DNA of 64,000 nt from Silurus meridionalis (lineage: Eukaryota > Chordata > Actinopteri > Siluriformes > Siluridae): positions 12,855,108 to 12,919,107 of the forward strand of contig NC_060886.1 in assembly GCF_014805685.1 (NCBI RefSeq). The letters run 5' to 3'. Both the position numbers and the translations under genes were made by a program. The notes under the pieces were generated by a model. The model had not been told where the DNA came from. It saw only the letters and a list, made by a program, of their open reading frames with translations, and made no database searches. Shown here one piece after another: positions 1-14,639 of the stretch. The first letter of the stretch is position 1. Each line of letters starts with the position of its first letter.

Positions 1-3000
1 GAGTCGACAATGCTCATTTTTTGCTCAAGAAATCACAGTATTACAGGCAGTAATATAGAAACTGTGTGATAACTGCTGATTGAGGCACAGCTATCATGTG
101 CTTGCCTGGCTGCTCTGTTTCTTTGTTAAAATACAGTATGATATGTGGAATGTGAACAGACACACAGGTTATAAATTGCTTCTGGTCTTACTTAGCATTT
201 ACTCACATGCTAACCAAGTAACAGCTTGTTTATAACAACTCTGCTGGAGAGACCGATCAGATCAGAATGAGTCCATGTATGAATAATGCAAACCCAACAT
301 TGATGTCACCTTTCAGTGGGGTTTTATACACTCATATTATATTGTTAGATGTGAAAATGAAGAACTTTTTTTACTTGTTTGTGGCTACTTGTGATTTTTG
401 TAATGTCCTGTGATCTGCATCAGGCATTGTGCACTGCATGATCACTATTGGCTGAAATGAATAAGTGTTAGATTGTTATTGTGCTAGAGATATGTAAACT
501 CAAGCCTTTTATTTATATTGATAGATTTCTGAGTAAATTGCTCTCTTCATTGTTTGTTCTGTTTAGTTCAGTTACTCCTTGTGAACTGTCCTGACAACAT
601 TGAGTTTATGTAGGAATTAAGGGCCAGTCAAAGTAGACTTTCAGTATGTGATAATTTCTTCAGATACCTGCTGCGAAAATGACATCACTGACATGATCAA
701 ATATTCCATCTGTTCCTGTAGCAGCAACATCGCAAGCCCGACAAGTCTCTTTTTGACAGAATATATATTTTTTAATTCTGTGTTGTAAAAAAACGAGATT
801 ATTTGACACCGTATTGATGTTTTTTTTTATCTTGGATTTTCTAAAGTGGTCAGGCTGTGATGTTCAGATCTTTTATTGGTCATTACTGAACTGCAAAATG
901 TCTTCTCATTAAGATGAATCATTTAGCATTCACATGCATATGACTGGAAGTCAGTTGTTCAATAGTACACGTTGTGTGTCGTTTTACTAAAGAATTTAAG
1001 GGGTAGAATCATTGTTGTTGCCATTTCTATGGACTAGGGATTCATTAAATGAATGTCGACTGTGATGGGCTGAATCCTCCTAAATAAAATTCCAAATCAC
1101 ATTGGTGTAAAAATACAATGAAAATGAAAGGTTTGCTGATTTCATAAATGATAACAGTAGGTGAGGGAACTGGACATACAACTTCTCAGCTGTAGACATA
1201 GTTTCACATCATACTATCACTCAGTAGAGTTTTGAATAACCAAAGCAGCATTTGATTGTGAGTCAGTTGTAAGTACTGTTTAATAATAATAATGTAATAA
1301 CAATTACAGACATTTCTCTTGTTAAGCAATGATAATAGGATGCCTGTGGGTTAAGCAATGCCTGTAATGAGTGTCTTTATGTTAACACCATGTTTATTAC
1401 ATATATACCACTAACAAAATGAGTCAGCGTCTAATATGAGTGAGTGAGCTGATAATTAAAGTGAGAACTTGTTTCAAATTGTACTATCTTTTAATTTCTT
1501 TAGAATTTGGATAACTTTTTTTCTATATGTAAATTCGGTTGTATGTGTAGACACGAGCACGGTAGCTTTCATTGAAATTGTAATGACATCTTTAAAATCA
1601 GTTTTCTTATTATTATAATGAGTTTCTGAGGTAAGCAAAGCTTAAAATGCTACACAGTGTGCAAATAAGGCAGCAATTTCAGTTCAGGAATGTGTGGAGA
1701 TTTCAGAATTATATAGAAAATGTCAAAATTAATGTGAAGAGTTTTTTTCAGGCTGAGAGGCATAGGGTCTATTTCTACAGATCCTTTACAGTAGGGAAAA
1801 TACTGCATAAATCTTTCCATGCACAGGGCTGCTCAGTGTGTAAAAATGACTGACACTGCATAGTCGAACAGGAGATAATCAGCTTCCCATGTGAAATTAT
1901 TTCAGTGTGAGCAGGGTTTTAGTGAGGTCTTAGGATCTGTTTTTAGAGCTAAAATCCATTGGAAATTTCTTAGTTTTTTTAGACAGAAAAATAACAGTTT
2001 TAACGTTAGGATTGACACAATTTTTTTTAAATACAGACCTTTTCTCTAAGTAGGTTAGTAAGGACCCAAAGACGTATGTGCACTCAGGTGTATGCTGCAT
2101 TCCTATTTTGCAATCAAAACTTTTGTTTTTAGAATTAATTATTCTTAATTAATTAGTCATATTTGTGAAAAGAAATATATTTTTATCTTTGTAGTTTAGT
2201 GATGTTTGGTCTAGTATTTGTTATCTTTAGTATTAATGATGAGGCATCCTATTGGGAGGATTTGACTGTTTAATATAAATGAAATGGTCATCATGATTTT
2301 TTTCCATATTCCAAAATGTTATTATGCAGTGAAATTGCTTTGAATATTTAGGAATTATTTTGGTATTTTGAGTTAATCAGTGAAATTGTATATGAAAATA
2401 TCTTGTGTTTATTTGCATAAATGTGTGATTTAGAATAAGGCTGATCCACAGTCACAATAGTGAAACGAGTCTTTAAAATACAGATAGACACGTAACTGCA
2501 TTCGATTGCAGTATCTTTAAAATAAACCAGAATCTTGCTGTTGGTTTGAACTGTAACCCTGCTGTTATGAGGCTTTGTAAACTTGTGTCCAGGACCTTTG
2601 AGTACCAGTCACTGAGTTCAGGACAAAGAGCTTCTCACTGTTTTCACTTGCTTTGTGTGTGGTTCACCACTCCCTAGCTGATCCCCTGAACCGTCAGCAT
2701 TGTTTGGATTGGATCCGCCCCACCCATGATATACAAGGTTAATAATACTGAGGACAGGCACATTAACCGTGGTCCTGAATAAAAACAGCCTGCCATAAAC
2801 GGCCGTCTGAGATCCTGTCTGCTTTCACACCACTTATGTTTATCAAGTGGTCTGGATTTGAGTAAAAGGATGAACAGTTCAAACAAAGAAATACCCAACT
2901 TAGGCAAAAAAAATGTTGAATTAGCATGCCGCTTCAGACATGATTTGTATAAAATTATAGTGTGTGTCCCCTGATAAGCGTATCCAACTGTGAAATTTGC

Positions 3001-4524
3001 GAAGCTAGTGTTTTGCGTGTATTGCAGCTAGCTTACTCAAATCTCTCCATGACGAGATCCCTCAGCCCCATGACCTAAATATACTTTCAAGTCTCTAGAA
3101 ATTGACTTAATTACAGCATTCATAGACTTGGCCATGTCTTAAAAGAATACAGCCAAACCCCAGATATTTTGTGGTTCGGACTTTTTTTTTTATATATATA
3201 TATTGATGTATCACATGTTAGCAGTTTAATGTGCTTTGCTGCATTAGGGATTGTTAAACAAATACAGTTTTAAATAAGCGGACCCTAAGCATTTCTGCAC
3301 TTTTTAAAAAATTATTATTATAACTTTTAGGCTCATGTGTGATTGTCTGGAGCAGGATATTTTAATCAGACATTCATCAGACATTTACAATGACTTATCC
3401 AGCATGTTTTAGTGTGTATTCTATTTGAAAGGGGTCCGATATTTGTGGTGTGGAAGTGGAAAATTGCTTAATCTTTCAAACAGTGAACTGCCTATGGAAT
3501 CAGTCCCAAAAGAGTTGGCTTCATTACAATAAGAAAGTCCAGATTGCTAGCTTAATCATAAACCATTTCTTCTAACAGATCACTCAAATGATTTGTCAGA
3601 GCGTGATTATTTTTTACCTCAGTTTTTGATCAGGCTGCTGACTCATCACATTTCTACTAAGGTCTGAGTAAGGACTTCAAGTTGAAGGAAAGGTTTGATC
3701 ACATTAATTTTCTACATGGTGCTATTGTAGCCTTTGGAAAGCATTTTCTACATTTTCTACATCAATGCTTATTTTCCAGGTTGCACTCATGATTCATTGC
3801 CTGATTTGGGAGCCAGTGATGTAACTATAAATGTTCTTGTGTTGTGAGTAATTGTGCAAATAATTGTCACACTGTTCCTGAACCTGTGCATGAATTCTTT
3901 AAAATGGCTGACTGTTAAAGGATTTTTATTCCCAGTGCTTTGCTGTTCAACCACATCAGCAGAAAGTATGTTGCTTGTAGAAAAGAACTGCGCTTTCTAA
4001 GACCTATGTTCACAGTCTCTTTAGCATTCCCGATACAAGCGATTCTCACGTTCTCTTTCTGGACATTTACCACTGATTAGCTCTCACTTTACTGAAGGCT
4101 AATTGTAAGATATTTGCATTAAAAAGAGCAGTTGTTGCTATTAAAGTGGATGATGAGTACATTTGAACTGATAGGTTTTTAAAGTTTAGCGCTTATGTTT
4201 ATTCATGCAGTTGTAAGCTGCATGATTTCCTTTTTGTCAGTGGGTTGCAGCTCATGAGGGAAATTGCAATTCAATTGGATTTTGATGTAGTATGCCACAA
4301 TTCCATGTGTATCCATTTATAATCTTTACTCTCTGCTGGCCCTGCTATGATTGTATTAGGCTTAGTATTGTATATCATTAAGACTGACAGAAGGAGTAGC
4401 AAAAAAATCCGCAGTTCATTGTTAAGCTGTTTTTAGTTTAAGTCAATGGAGGCATGTTTTATAACCTTTTGTAAGATGAAAAGAGAAGAACTCAATTTAT
4501 TTTATGCCATTCGTTGGTTTTACT
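1..4524. other. AT-rich non-coding DNA, no gene seen
   Basis: No reading frame here resembles a known protein or is longer than expected by chance in AT-rich DNA. I see no recognisable repeat family. It is probably intergenic, or part of a long 5' intron of nck2, whose first coding exon is 27 kb downstream on the same strand. Confidence 0.5.
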
Positions 4525-4978
4525 TACACTATATGGACAAACGTTTGTATGCACCTAACCATAAGATTTGTACGTGTTTTTTGAACATCTAATTCCACAT
4601 TTAGTCATTAGGTATGGTTTCAGAAATTTGTGTCTAGCCACAAGAGTGTTAGTAAAGCCAGATACTTATGTAGGGTGAGGAGGCCTAGGGTGCAGTCAGT
4701 GTTCCAATTTATCCCAAAAGTTTTCATTAGGGTTGAGGGTGAAAGCTCTGTAGCAGGCCACTTGTGATCCACTCATGTAAACCATATTTCTATGGAGAGT
4801 TTTTGTGTGCAGGAGCATTTTCATGCTGGAATGACATTGTGTGCCTCCAACATTGAGGTAACAGTTAGGGGCAAAAAACACATATGACTGGAAAAGTTAA
4901 GTCTCAGTACTTTTGCTTATTTAGTGTTTATCAGTATGTATGAAATTTTGGGATACCAATAGTGTTGTAGTAGTGTAT
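4525..4978. repeat. Tc1/mariner-derived short element, family A copy 1
   Basis: It begins with a 'tacactatatggacaaa' end and finishes near 'ccaatagtg...tagtgta', an imperfect inverted end. The interior (Ser/Asn/Pro-rich on the - strand) encodes 'NPNENFWDKLEH' at about 4700-4740. This resembles the NPIE-xxW block around the catalytic Glu of Tc1-type transposases, so the family looks like a deletion derivative of a Tc1-like element. Seven more copies lie in this window. Boundaries are approximate. Confidence 0.7.
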
Positions 4979-5670
4979 ATGAAACCATTTGGGATTCAGC
5001 TTGTGTGAATTATTACAATTAGTCAGGGGATTTTCAATCAATTAAATTCTATTGATGTATTATACATTCTATTATTGTAATTAAAAAATGGACAACATTT
5101 ATAGTTTGCTGTTAATGTTATAATTGCATTGAATTATGTAACTGCATCTCTATTTGTGACATCTTGCTTAATGAATTTTTTTTTATTCTTTTACTCCTGC
5201 TTCAGCTAATGTACAGCTACACACCCTCATGCACATACACTGCCATGTGGTTTTTGGGTGAAAAGTGTTTTCATAAGCTCTGTTTTAGCATTATGTGGTA
5301 AGTGAAGATCTCATACTACAGAAAACACCAGACACTTTTTTTTTACCCTGTAAAGTGACTTGGTCGTTAATTCATTCAGCTGTTATGAACACTTTAAAAG
5401 GGCATATTATAGGGCAATTAAGGGTCTTTCACAGGCTTGCACCCTCTCTTAACTGCATGGCTGGGTTTGAATTTCCTCTCCAAAATGGCTAGAGGATTTG
5501 AACTGTGTGGCCTGAGTCAGGGGGATGAAATTCAACACCAGCCCACACATGTCCAGAGACGGCCAGGCAGTTGGAGCTCTGTCTTTCTGCTCCATCTCCC
5601 TTGCTGATTGGACACCATTACATAAAGGAATGAATAAAAACATCCTAGCTAGTTTCATATCATATTAAAG

Positions 5671-6076
5671 CTATACTATACGAACAAGACTGGTATGTGC
5701 TTTTTGAATATTTCATTCCTCATTTATTTCTCATTCGCTGTTAAAATATCCTCCACTCTTCAGGTAAGATTTATCAAAACATTTTGTATTGTATATGTGG
5801 AGATTTGTGATTATTCAGCTACAAGGGCGGTGGTAAAGTCAGGTCCAGATGTAGATTGAGGAGGCCTGGGGTTCAGTCAGCATTCCAGTTTATCCCAAAG
5901 TAGGGTTAATGGTGAGAGCTGCAACCGGTTCAATCAAGTGAATCAAGTGAAATTAAGTAAAGGGAATATTTTGGCATCCTTATTCAAATATTTGCCTTCA
6001 ACTTTGTTGTAACAGATTTGGGAATGAAGCATATCGCAGGTAAGCTAGATATTCCAATACTTCTGTCCCTATAGTG
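5671..6076. repeat. Tc1/mariner-derived short element, family A copy 2
   Basis: The left end 'ctatactatacgaaca' and right end 'ttctgtccctatagtg' match the family A ends. The interior has the 'gttcagtcagcattccag' and 'aggaggcctggggt' blocks shared with copy 1. It is diverged, and no transposase frame is intact. Confidence 0.65.
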
Positions 6077-8331
6077 AATGTCCACACATACAGAAATGAA
6101 GTGGTCAGGGAATGGTCAAAAAGAGATTGAATTCTGGCATTAGTGACAAGATGTTCAAAGACATGACAAAGTTATGAAAAGTTGAACTTTATTTAAATAT
6201 GGAGCAGCTTGTTGCAACCACTCCAAATGGACGTGAATACATTAGAGTGCACGTGATCCGTCTCCTGATTTGCGGAATGCTATTTGCGTCATCCACTGAT
6301 AAAAGAAATGCCTACTGGTGACTTCATATTGCAATGACTGGCAACATTCAGTGATAAAATCACTGCACATATGAACATACTTAACTCTGTGAATACACAT
6401 GCTTGAGAGACAGAGATTGAGGGTGAGTTTGTGTTTTGTTCTCTCCTGTAAAATGCTTTTAAAAGAAAATATCCAGATTTTATGTTGGGGAAAAAGCTAA
6501 ATAGTAAACATATTTTTTTCCAGCTACACAAATAATTTTTAGGTTTCTATTTAGGATGTAAGCTCTGCTTCATTACAGTAGTAGTGTTACAGTAACACAC
6601 AAAGTCAGAGGAGATCAAAGTCACAAGACTTAAAGCGAGAGTAAAGTTCACAACCAGCAGTGTGCTGTCGAACTGAGAGAAAAGAGAAAAGCTAGAGTTT
6701 GAGGATTTTAAGAACTAAAGAGTTCGGGAAGAATGGGGAAAGGAGTGAGAAATAATAAAATAACCAAAATAATAAGCAATTTGCATATGCAGTGGGATAA
6801 ATAGCATGTGTAAATATGGGGTGTGCTGCAGGCGATTTACATTTAACATTTTTTTGAGAGAATCATGTCACTGGCAAAGTGGAAGAGGGTTACAGATAAA
6901 CATTTATCAAAATATAAGTTTTTTTCAAACCCTCATTCTAATTCTCTAGGGCAGGGACTTCCATTTTTGGCATTCTGCTTTTTTTTTTGTAAATTTTATT
7001 CAGGGTGCTTGAGCTTGTATGAAGTTTTGTGAATGGGAATGATCTAGATTTGGATTAAGCTTTGCACTTTACTATGTGATTGTAGCATACACATGTAAGT
7101 ATAAAGAATATCAAAATGACCTGCACTTTTGTAAAACGTCTTTGTTTCTATAAACACAAGCTTTCAGTAATTCAGGGCCTGAAAAAAAAAAAAAAGGAAA
7201 AGGAAGGTAAGGTTGGAAAATCAAATGATGTTTTGTTAGATGTGAAGTTTTATTTGCTGTAGTTTGGTGACAAAAGCTAAAGAGATCTGGTTTTCTGCTT
7301 GCTAGAACTGAGCTTTAACTGAGAACATTGAAACGGGTTTGACACCAATAAAATACCAGTTGAGTGAATTTAATTCTTATTCTCCTGGAGTTCCTCCTCA
7401 GGTTTCTTGCTTCTTTGACTTCAGGCACAGGTATGAAGTCACACTACAGTAAGTGGAGGTACCAGTTATTTGCGTTGTGCACAGCAAAACTGAAACATAA
7501 TATAATCTACCTGACTCCAGCCTTCCTTCCTCTTTAAAATAACCTTTGAACATAGGCGAGGTTATGATTACAAGATTACCGTTGCCGTGCAACAGTTTCT
7601 AAGGAAACCACTCTATTTTACCCTTGCAGGGGTACTTTCGATGACGCTATGCCATTGAAACTCACCTTTCTTTGACCTTGAAGATGTGTTACCACCATGT
7701 TTCTTACATTCTTCCTTTTAGTAATCATGCCCTCCATATATTTCTAACTCCTCTACTGTCTTTACATTGCTAACAGTGTTTTATTATGGTCTGTCGGGTG
7801 TGTCATAAACCAGTGTATGTTATGACCTCATCACAGTGATTCAGGGATCTCAAGCTGCAAAGGGCTGAATCAGATTTGCTGGCTCAGACGTAGACATGTC
7901 TAAGTGCTAGCAATTATCTTATAAGAGTCGACTGTCAGCAGTCAGCTAATGAGCATGTGCTTACTATTCCTCGCCTCTTATGGTTGCTCATAGAGAGCTG
8001 TTGGAAACCGTCTGTGTGTTCTCCGTATTTTGTAATAGATATACGTTTTCGTGGAGGAATGGATGAAAGCTGCATACGCTCTTTTACTATTAGAGTTGCA
8101 GAACAAGGGCCAACTGATAATTTAAATAGATTAATATTAAGGTTACTGAACAATACATATGTATATGTAGGAGTGGTTTTGTAATTACGGTTTATATTCA
8201 TGATTTTTCTGTGATTAGTGTTTTATTTCTGAAGCATTAAGTAAAATCCTGTGTCTTGGCTCCAGCTTCTCCAACACAACAATGCAGGGAGGAATCTTTT
8301 GTGATGAAATATGCAACTGACCTAATCATTT
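6077..8331. other. Non-coding DNA without recognised content
   Basis: Only short chance frames occur. The longest overlapping pair, at 7935-8201 on opposite strands, has no resemblance to a known family. A poly-T tract follows at 8332-8351. Confidence 0.45.
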
Positions 8332-8637
8332 AGTTTTTTTTTTTTTTTTTTCTTTTTACTCAAATTACAGTAATCCACTTTTAATCGCGGTGCTTACGTT
8401 CCAAAACCGCCTGCGATAAACGGACGCCACCCAAAATTGCTTATTTTATGTATACAGTATTGTACTGTATTAACATTTTAATACAGGATAGAGGACCATT
8501 AGTTTCACCCCAACTCAAGTTCGAAATACCAATGGGAACTGTTGTATTTCTGAAATACACTCAACATGCAACCTGTTCAGTTCCTTTTATTTTAATACAA
8601 AAATACAGAATGTGTGCACATAATTAGCTTTTTAAAT

Positions 8638-8638
<1 letters not shown>

Positions 8639-8698
<60 letters not shown>

Positions 8699-8704
8699 CT
8701 CTCT

Positions 8705-8769
<65 letters not shown>

Positions 8770-8774
8770 ATATA
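8639..8774. repeat. (CT)n microsatellite running into (TA)n
   Basis: About 110 bp of CT repeat is interrupted twice by GTGT and followed by a short TA run that ends at the TA target dinucleotide of the Tc1-like element. It produces spurious Arg-Glu and Leu-Ser reading frames on both strands. Confidence 0.95.
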
Positions 8775-10506
<1,732 letters not shown>

Positions 10507-10564
10507 GAACCCGGTTATGTCGATGTCCTAGGGGGGTTACTAACAATTTTAGTACTTCTGAAGA

Positions 10565-11625
10565 GTCAACACTATAGAAATTAAACTTGTATATATTTTT
10601 GCCAATGTATATTAGTACAGATTAACTGTCCTCTGAATATTACTTAACAATCAGCCATTATTGTCAAACTAGCTGGCCATTTCATCACCTTCACCTTCAG
10701 CAAGTCATTTGTTATCTTGGCAGTGTGTTTGGGGTCATTTTCATGTTGTAAAACTGCCGTTCAGCCCCGTTTCTCAAGGGAGGGCATCATGTTCTGCTTC
10801 AGAATGTCACAGTGCATGTGGGAACCGCAGCTCCCCTTTACCAGCAGCACTCATGCAGCCCCAGACCATGATGCTACCACCACCATGCTTGACTGTAGGC
10901 AAGACGCAATTTTCTTGGTACTCCTCACCAGGGCGTCTCCACACATGAGAGACACCATCTAAGCCAAACAAGTTTATCTTAGTCTCATCGGACCACAGGA
11001 CATTGTTCCAGTAACTCACGCTTTTGGACAGGTTGTCTTCAGCAAACTGTTTGCGGGCTTTCCTATGAGCCAGCTTCAGAAGAGGCTTCCCTCTGGGACG
11101 AAGGCAAAGCAAACAGACTTGTTGCAGTGTGTGTATAGTCTGAGCATCGACAAGTGGACCTTCCGATTATGCAACCTAAACCTAAAGCAATGCTGGCTGC
11201 ACTCAGGCATCTGTTTTTTAAAGCCAACTTCAGCACCTGACACACAGCACGAGGACTCAACTTCTTCGATAGACCCTTGCGAGGCCTGTTCCGAGTGGAA
11301 CCCGTCTTGGAAAACCTCTGTATGACCCTGGCCACTGTACTGTAACTGAGTTTCAGGGTACCAGGTTTTAACTGCTCTAATACAATATACACAAATTTGT
11401 TTAGTCCTGTCAAGCAGACAAAAACCTGAACACGATGAATAGGAAATGTGGGTTTTCAGGGTTAAGAGATATAAAGCTGTTATCACATAGGGTGTACTCA
11501 CTTTTGTTGGCAGCTGGTTTAACAATAATGGCTGTACAGTATGTTGAGTTACTTTCAGAGGACAGTAAATCTGTACTGCTATACAAGCTGTACATTGACT
11601 ACTACTATATACACATATCAGTGGT
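10565..11625 (-). mobile_element. Tc1-like transposon relic, internally deleted
   Basis: Inverted ends are visible around 10610-10670 and 11515-11580, sharing 'gtacagattaactgtcctctgaa' type sequence on opposite strands. On the - strand the transposase reads through a helix-turn-helix part (about 11413-11100, 'STVARVIQRFSKTGSTRNRPRKG') into 'NVLWSDETKINLFG' with the first catalytic Asp (about 11015-10975), then 'HGGGSIMVWGCMSAAGKGEL', then 'ENDPKHTAKITNDLLK' near 10740-10700. Coding stops at 'KVMKWP', and the sequence jumps directly into the left inverted repeat, so the catalytic Glu block is gone. Frame changes are also present. It is a different family from the element at 8775. Confidence 0.85.
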
Positions 11626-12290
11626 GGGCGGTCAGGGCCAGCAAAGCTTTCTCTGCTGACCTACATTTACAACCTAAATTCTAATATTTGTTCCATGAAA
11701 TTGTGTTCATTTATTTTGAACAGTTTATTTTCTTCATTTCGTAGCGTTTCTCCTGGCTGCACTGCTTCCAGTACGTGTTTGTGGATGTAAGATTTTATTT
11801 CCAATCAGATTTCAGCCTCTATGTGCTGCTATGTCAATCTAATCTGCCCAGGGTCTTGAAAGTCAGCACTGCTGGCCTTTTACCTTAGAGAATATTAGCA
11901 ATGAGTCTGTTTCTATAACCATTTAGATTTCAAATTCGCCTTACAGGGCAGCTAGCTGGCCCAGATTAGCATCAGCATTTTTCTGTCCTCTGATTGGTTG
12001 GTCAGAGGAAAACTGTTACAGCCAAGTTCGACTGGCGAAACACGTGTGTAGCACGCTGCACACATGAATATATCTAAGTTAGTCTTTTTTATGCCTACGG
12101 AAGAAGAGAAATTTATTTGGTTTCGGACATACTTAAAAATCCATTTTCAAGAAAAGATAGACATCGTGAGGAGAGGTTGGCTATTATTCAAGTAATTTTA
12201 TTCCAAATTTAAAACTCATATAGATTCATAACTCACAGACTGATATATTTCAAGTGTTTATTTCTTTTAATTTTGATGATTACGGCTTAC
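11626..12290. other. Unassigned spacer, possibly repeat-derived
   Basis: Two partly related blocks ('gggccagcaaagctttctctgct' region near 11635 and 'gtcagcactgctggcctttt' near 11862) hint at an old repeat. I cannot assign a family, and there is no coding signal. Confidence 0.3.
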
Positions 12291-12339
12291 GACCAATATA
12301 TTACTGAACAAAAAAAACATTACCCCAGAAATGTCGGAC

Positions 12340-13340
12340 TGAAAAGTATGAGCATGCATAGGACTCAATACTTGGCCGGGGCTCCCTTTTCATGAATTAC
12401 TGCAGCAATGCAGCGTGGTGTGGAGGAGATCAGTCTGAGGCACTGCTGAGGTGTTATGTAAGCCCAGGTTGCTTTGATAGCAGCCTTCAGCTCTTCTGCG
12501 TTGTTGGGTCTGGTGTCTCGCATCTTACTCTTCACTATACCCTAAAAAAACTCTAGGCTGTTTAGGTTGGGCGTGTTTGCTGGCTAATCAAGCAGATGGA
12601 TACCATGGTCCTTAAACCAGGTATCAGCACTTTTGGCAGTGTGGGCAGGTGCCAATTCCTGTTGGAAAATGAAATCAGCATCTCCATAAAGCTGGTCAGC
12701 AGAGGGAAACATTAAGTGCTATAAAACTTGATGGTTAATGGCTGCGCTGACCTTGGACCTGGTAAACACAGTGGACCAACACTATCCGATAGCATGGCTC
12801 CCCAAACCACCACTGACTGTACAAAACCGGTGCAAAACAAGCAACTTGGATTCTGTGCCTCCAGACTCTGGGACCTTGATTTCCATATGAAATGCGAAAT
12901 TTACCTACATCTGAAAAGAGGACTTTGGCCCGTCTTTTTTGTCCTTATCCCAGGTAAAACACCTTTGATGTTGTCTCTGGTTCAGGAGTGGCTTTGCACA
13001 AGGAATGTGACAGTTGTAGCACATTTTCTGAATACGTCTATGCGTGGTGGCTTTTAAAGTAATGACTTCAGCTGTAGCCCACTCTTTGTAAATCTCCCTC
13101 AAATTCTTGAATGAGCTTCAGTACACCTTTTACTACCACATTTTTTCCTTCCATTTAACTTTCCATTAATGTGCTTAAATACAGCACTCTATGAACAGCG
13201 AGCTTCTTTAGCAATAACCTTTTGTGTCTTACCCTCCATGTGCAGGGTGTCAATGATCGTCTTCTGGACAACTGTCAAGTCAGCAGTCTTCCCCATGATT
13301 GTGTAGCCTGAACCAGACTGAGAACCATTTAAAAGCTTAG
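12340..13340 (-). mobile_element. Tc1-like transposon relic (third family)
   Basis: On the - strand it starts with 'MGKTADLTVVQKTIIDTLH' near 13296 and continues 'MEGKTQKVIAKEARCS' before a stop. It then resumes in other frames with 'EWATAEVITLKATTHRRIQ' and 'KPLLNQRQHQRCFTW' (13100-12930), and ends around 12363 with the 'HAKGAP'-like C-terminal block characteristic of this fish Tc1 group. Several frameshifts and stops are present. The central catalytic segment is heavily decayed. The TA microsatellite at 13366 adjoins its 5' side. Confidence 0.82.
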
Positions 13341-13362
13341 GAAAGTTTTGCTGGTGCTTTGG

Positions 13363-13365
<3 letters not shown>

Positions 13366-13437
<72 letters not shown>
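13366..13437. repeat. (TA)n microsatellite
   Basis: A 72 bp TA tract next to the 5' side of the third Tc1-like relic. It creates a spurious Tyr-Ile reading frame. Confidence 0.95.
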
Positions 13438-13438
<1 letters not shown>

Positions 13439-13920
13439 TGTAACTCTTTCCATAACCCCAAATGATATTTTGCCCAATTAAAACAGCATATATTACTTTT
13501 TTTTTCTGTGGTAAAATTATCCCTTTAAAATTTCATGCATTATTGCAGAGAAAAACAAGAAGAGATTAAATTGGGATTCATCTGCAAATAAGTTGCACTT
13601 TATTATATTATTTTGTTAAATTATAGTGTAATGCAGCATAGAACAAGCACTAAACATACGCTGAGGTGCTGAGAAGCAATAAGTCAGTATTTTCTGTGTA
13701 TAAGTACAGTTCATTAGTGAGGGAAAGTTATTAGCAAAATAAAATACAATTCTTGTGGTATTGCTGGGATTTGAATTAGCCATGAGCACACAGAACCAGA
13801 GAAAAGTAATGCTTTTTTTTTTTTTTTTTTTTTTGGCGAGGTTGCATTAGATGCTTGTTTAAAAGCTGTGCTTACTTATTCACAAGTGGTATGTCTTTTT
13901 GCATTGTTTATAAGTCTGTA

Positions 13921-14636
13921 GGTTGAGAAGAGCCTGGAGAGGTGGCGGTACGCGCTGGAGAGAAGGGGAATGAAAGTCAGTAGGAGTAAGACAGAGTACA
14001 GGTGTGTGAATGAGAGGGAGGGCAGTGGAGTGGTGCGGCTGCAGGTGGAGAAGGTGGAGGAGTTTAGGTACCTGGGGTCAACAGTGCAAAGTAATGGAGA
14101 GTGTGTTAGAGAAGTGAAGAAAAGAGTGCAGGCAGGGTGGAGTGGGTGGAGAAGAGTGGCAGGAGTGATTTGTGATAGAAGAGTTTCTGCAAGAGTAAAA
14201 GGGAAAGTTTATGAGACTGTGGTGAGACCTGCGATGTTGTATGGTTTAGAGACAGTGGCATTGAGTAAAAGACAGGAGATGGAGCTGGAGGTAGCAGAGA
14301 TGAAGATGCTGAGGTTTTCGTTGGGAGTGACGAGGATGGACAGGATTGGAAATTAGTTTATTAGAGGGACAGCGCATGTAGGACGTTTTGGAGACAAGAT
14401 GAGGGAGGCACGATTAAGATGGTTTGGACATGTGCAGAGGAGGGACATGGGGTTTATCGGTAGGAGAATGCTGAGGATGGAGCCACCAGGAGGGTGGAAA
14501 AGAGGAAGATCAAGGAGGAGGCTTATAGATATGGTGAGGGAAGACATGCAGGTAGTTGGTTTGAAAATGGCAAAAGACATGAGCCGCTGTGGTGATCCCT
14601 AACGGGAGCAGCCAAAAGAAGAAGAAGAAGAAAAAG
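13921..14636 (+). mobile_element. 3' end of an RTE-like non-LTR retrotransposon
   Basis: One frame from 13970 to 14602 encodes the C-terminal part of a LINE reverse transcriptase polyprotein: 'VEEFRYLGSTVQSNGE', 'VVRPAMLYGLETVALSKRQE', then 'ARLRWFGHVQRRDMGFIGRR'. A single in-frame TAG at 14354-14356 splits it. It ends 'gatccctaacgggagcagcc' followed by an AAG-rich tail (14618-14636), the usual 3' end of this teleost group. It is 5' truncated at 13921, as is typical of target-primed insertion. Clade assignment (RTE-like) is from memory of such sequences. Confidence 0.88.
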
Positions 14637-14639
14637 ATA

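Noticed and set aside
7935..8201. 88-codon frame on - and 75-codon frame on + strand
   Set aside because: Opposite-strand overlap and no family resemblance. I considered a small gene but have no support.
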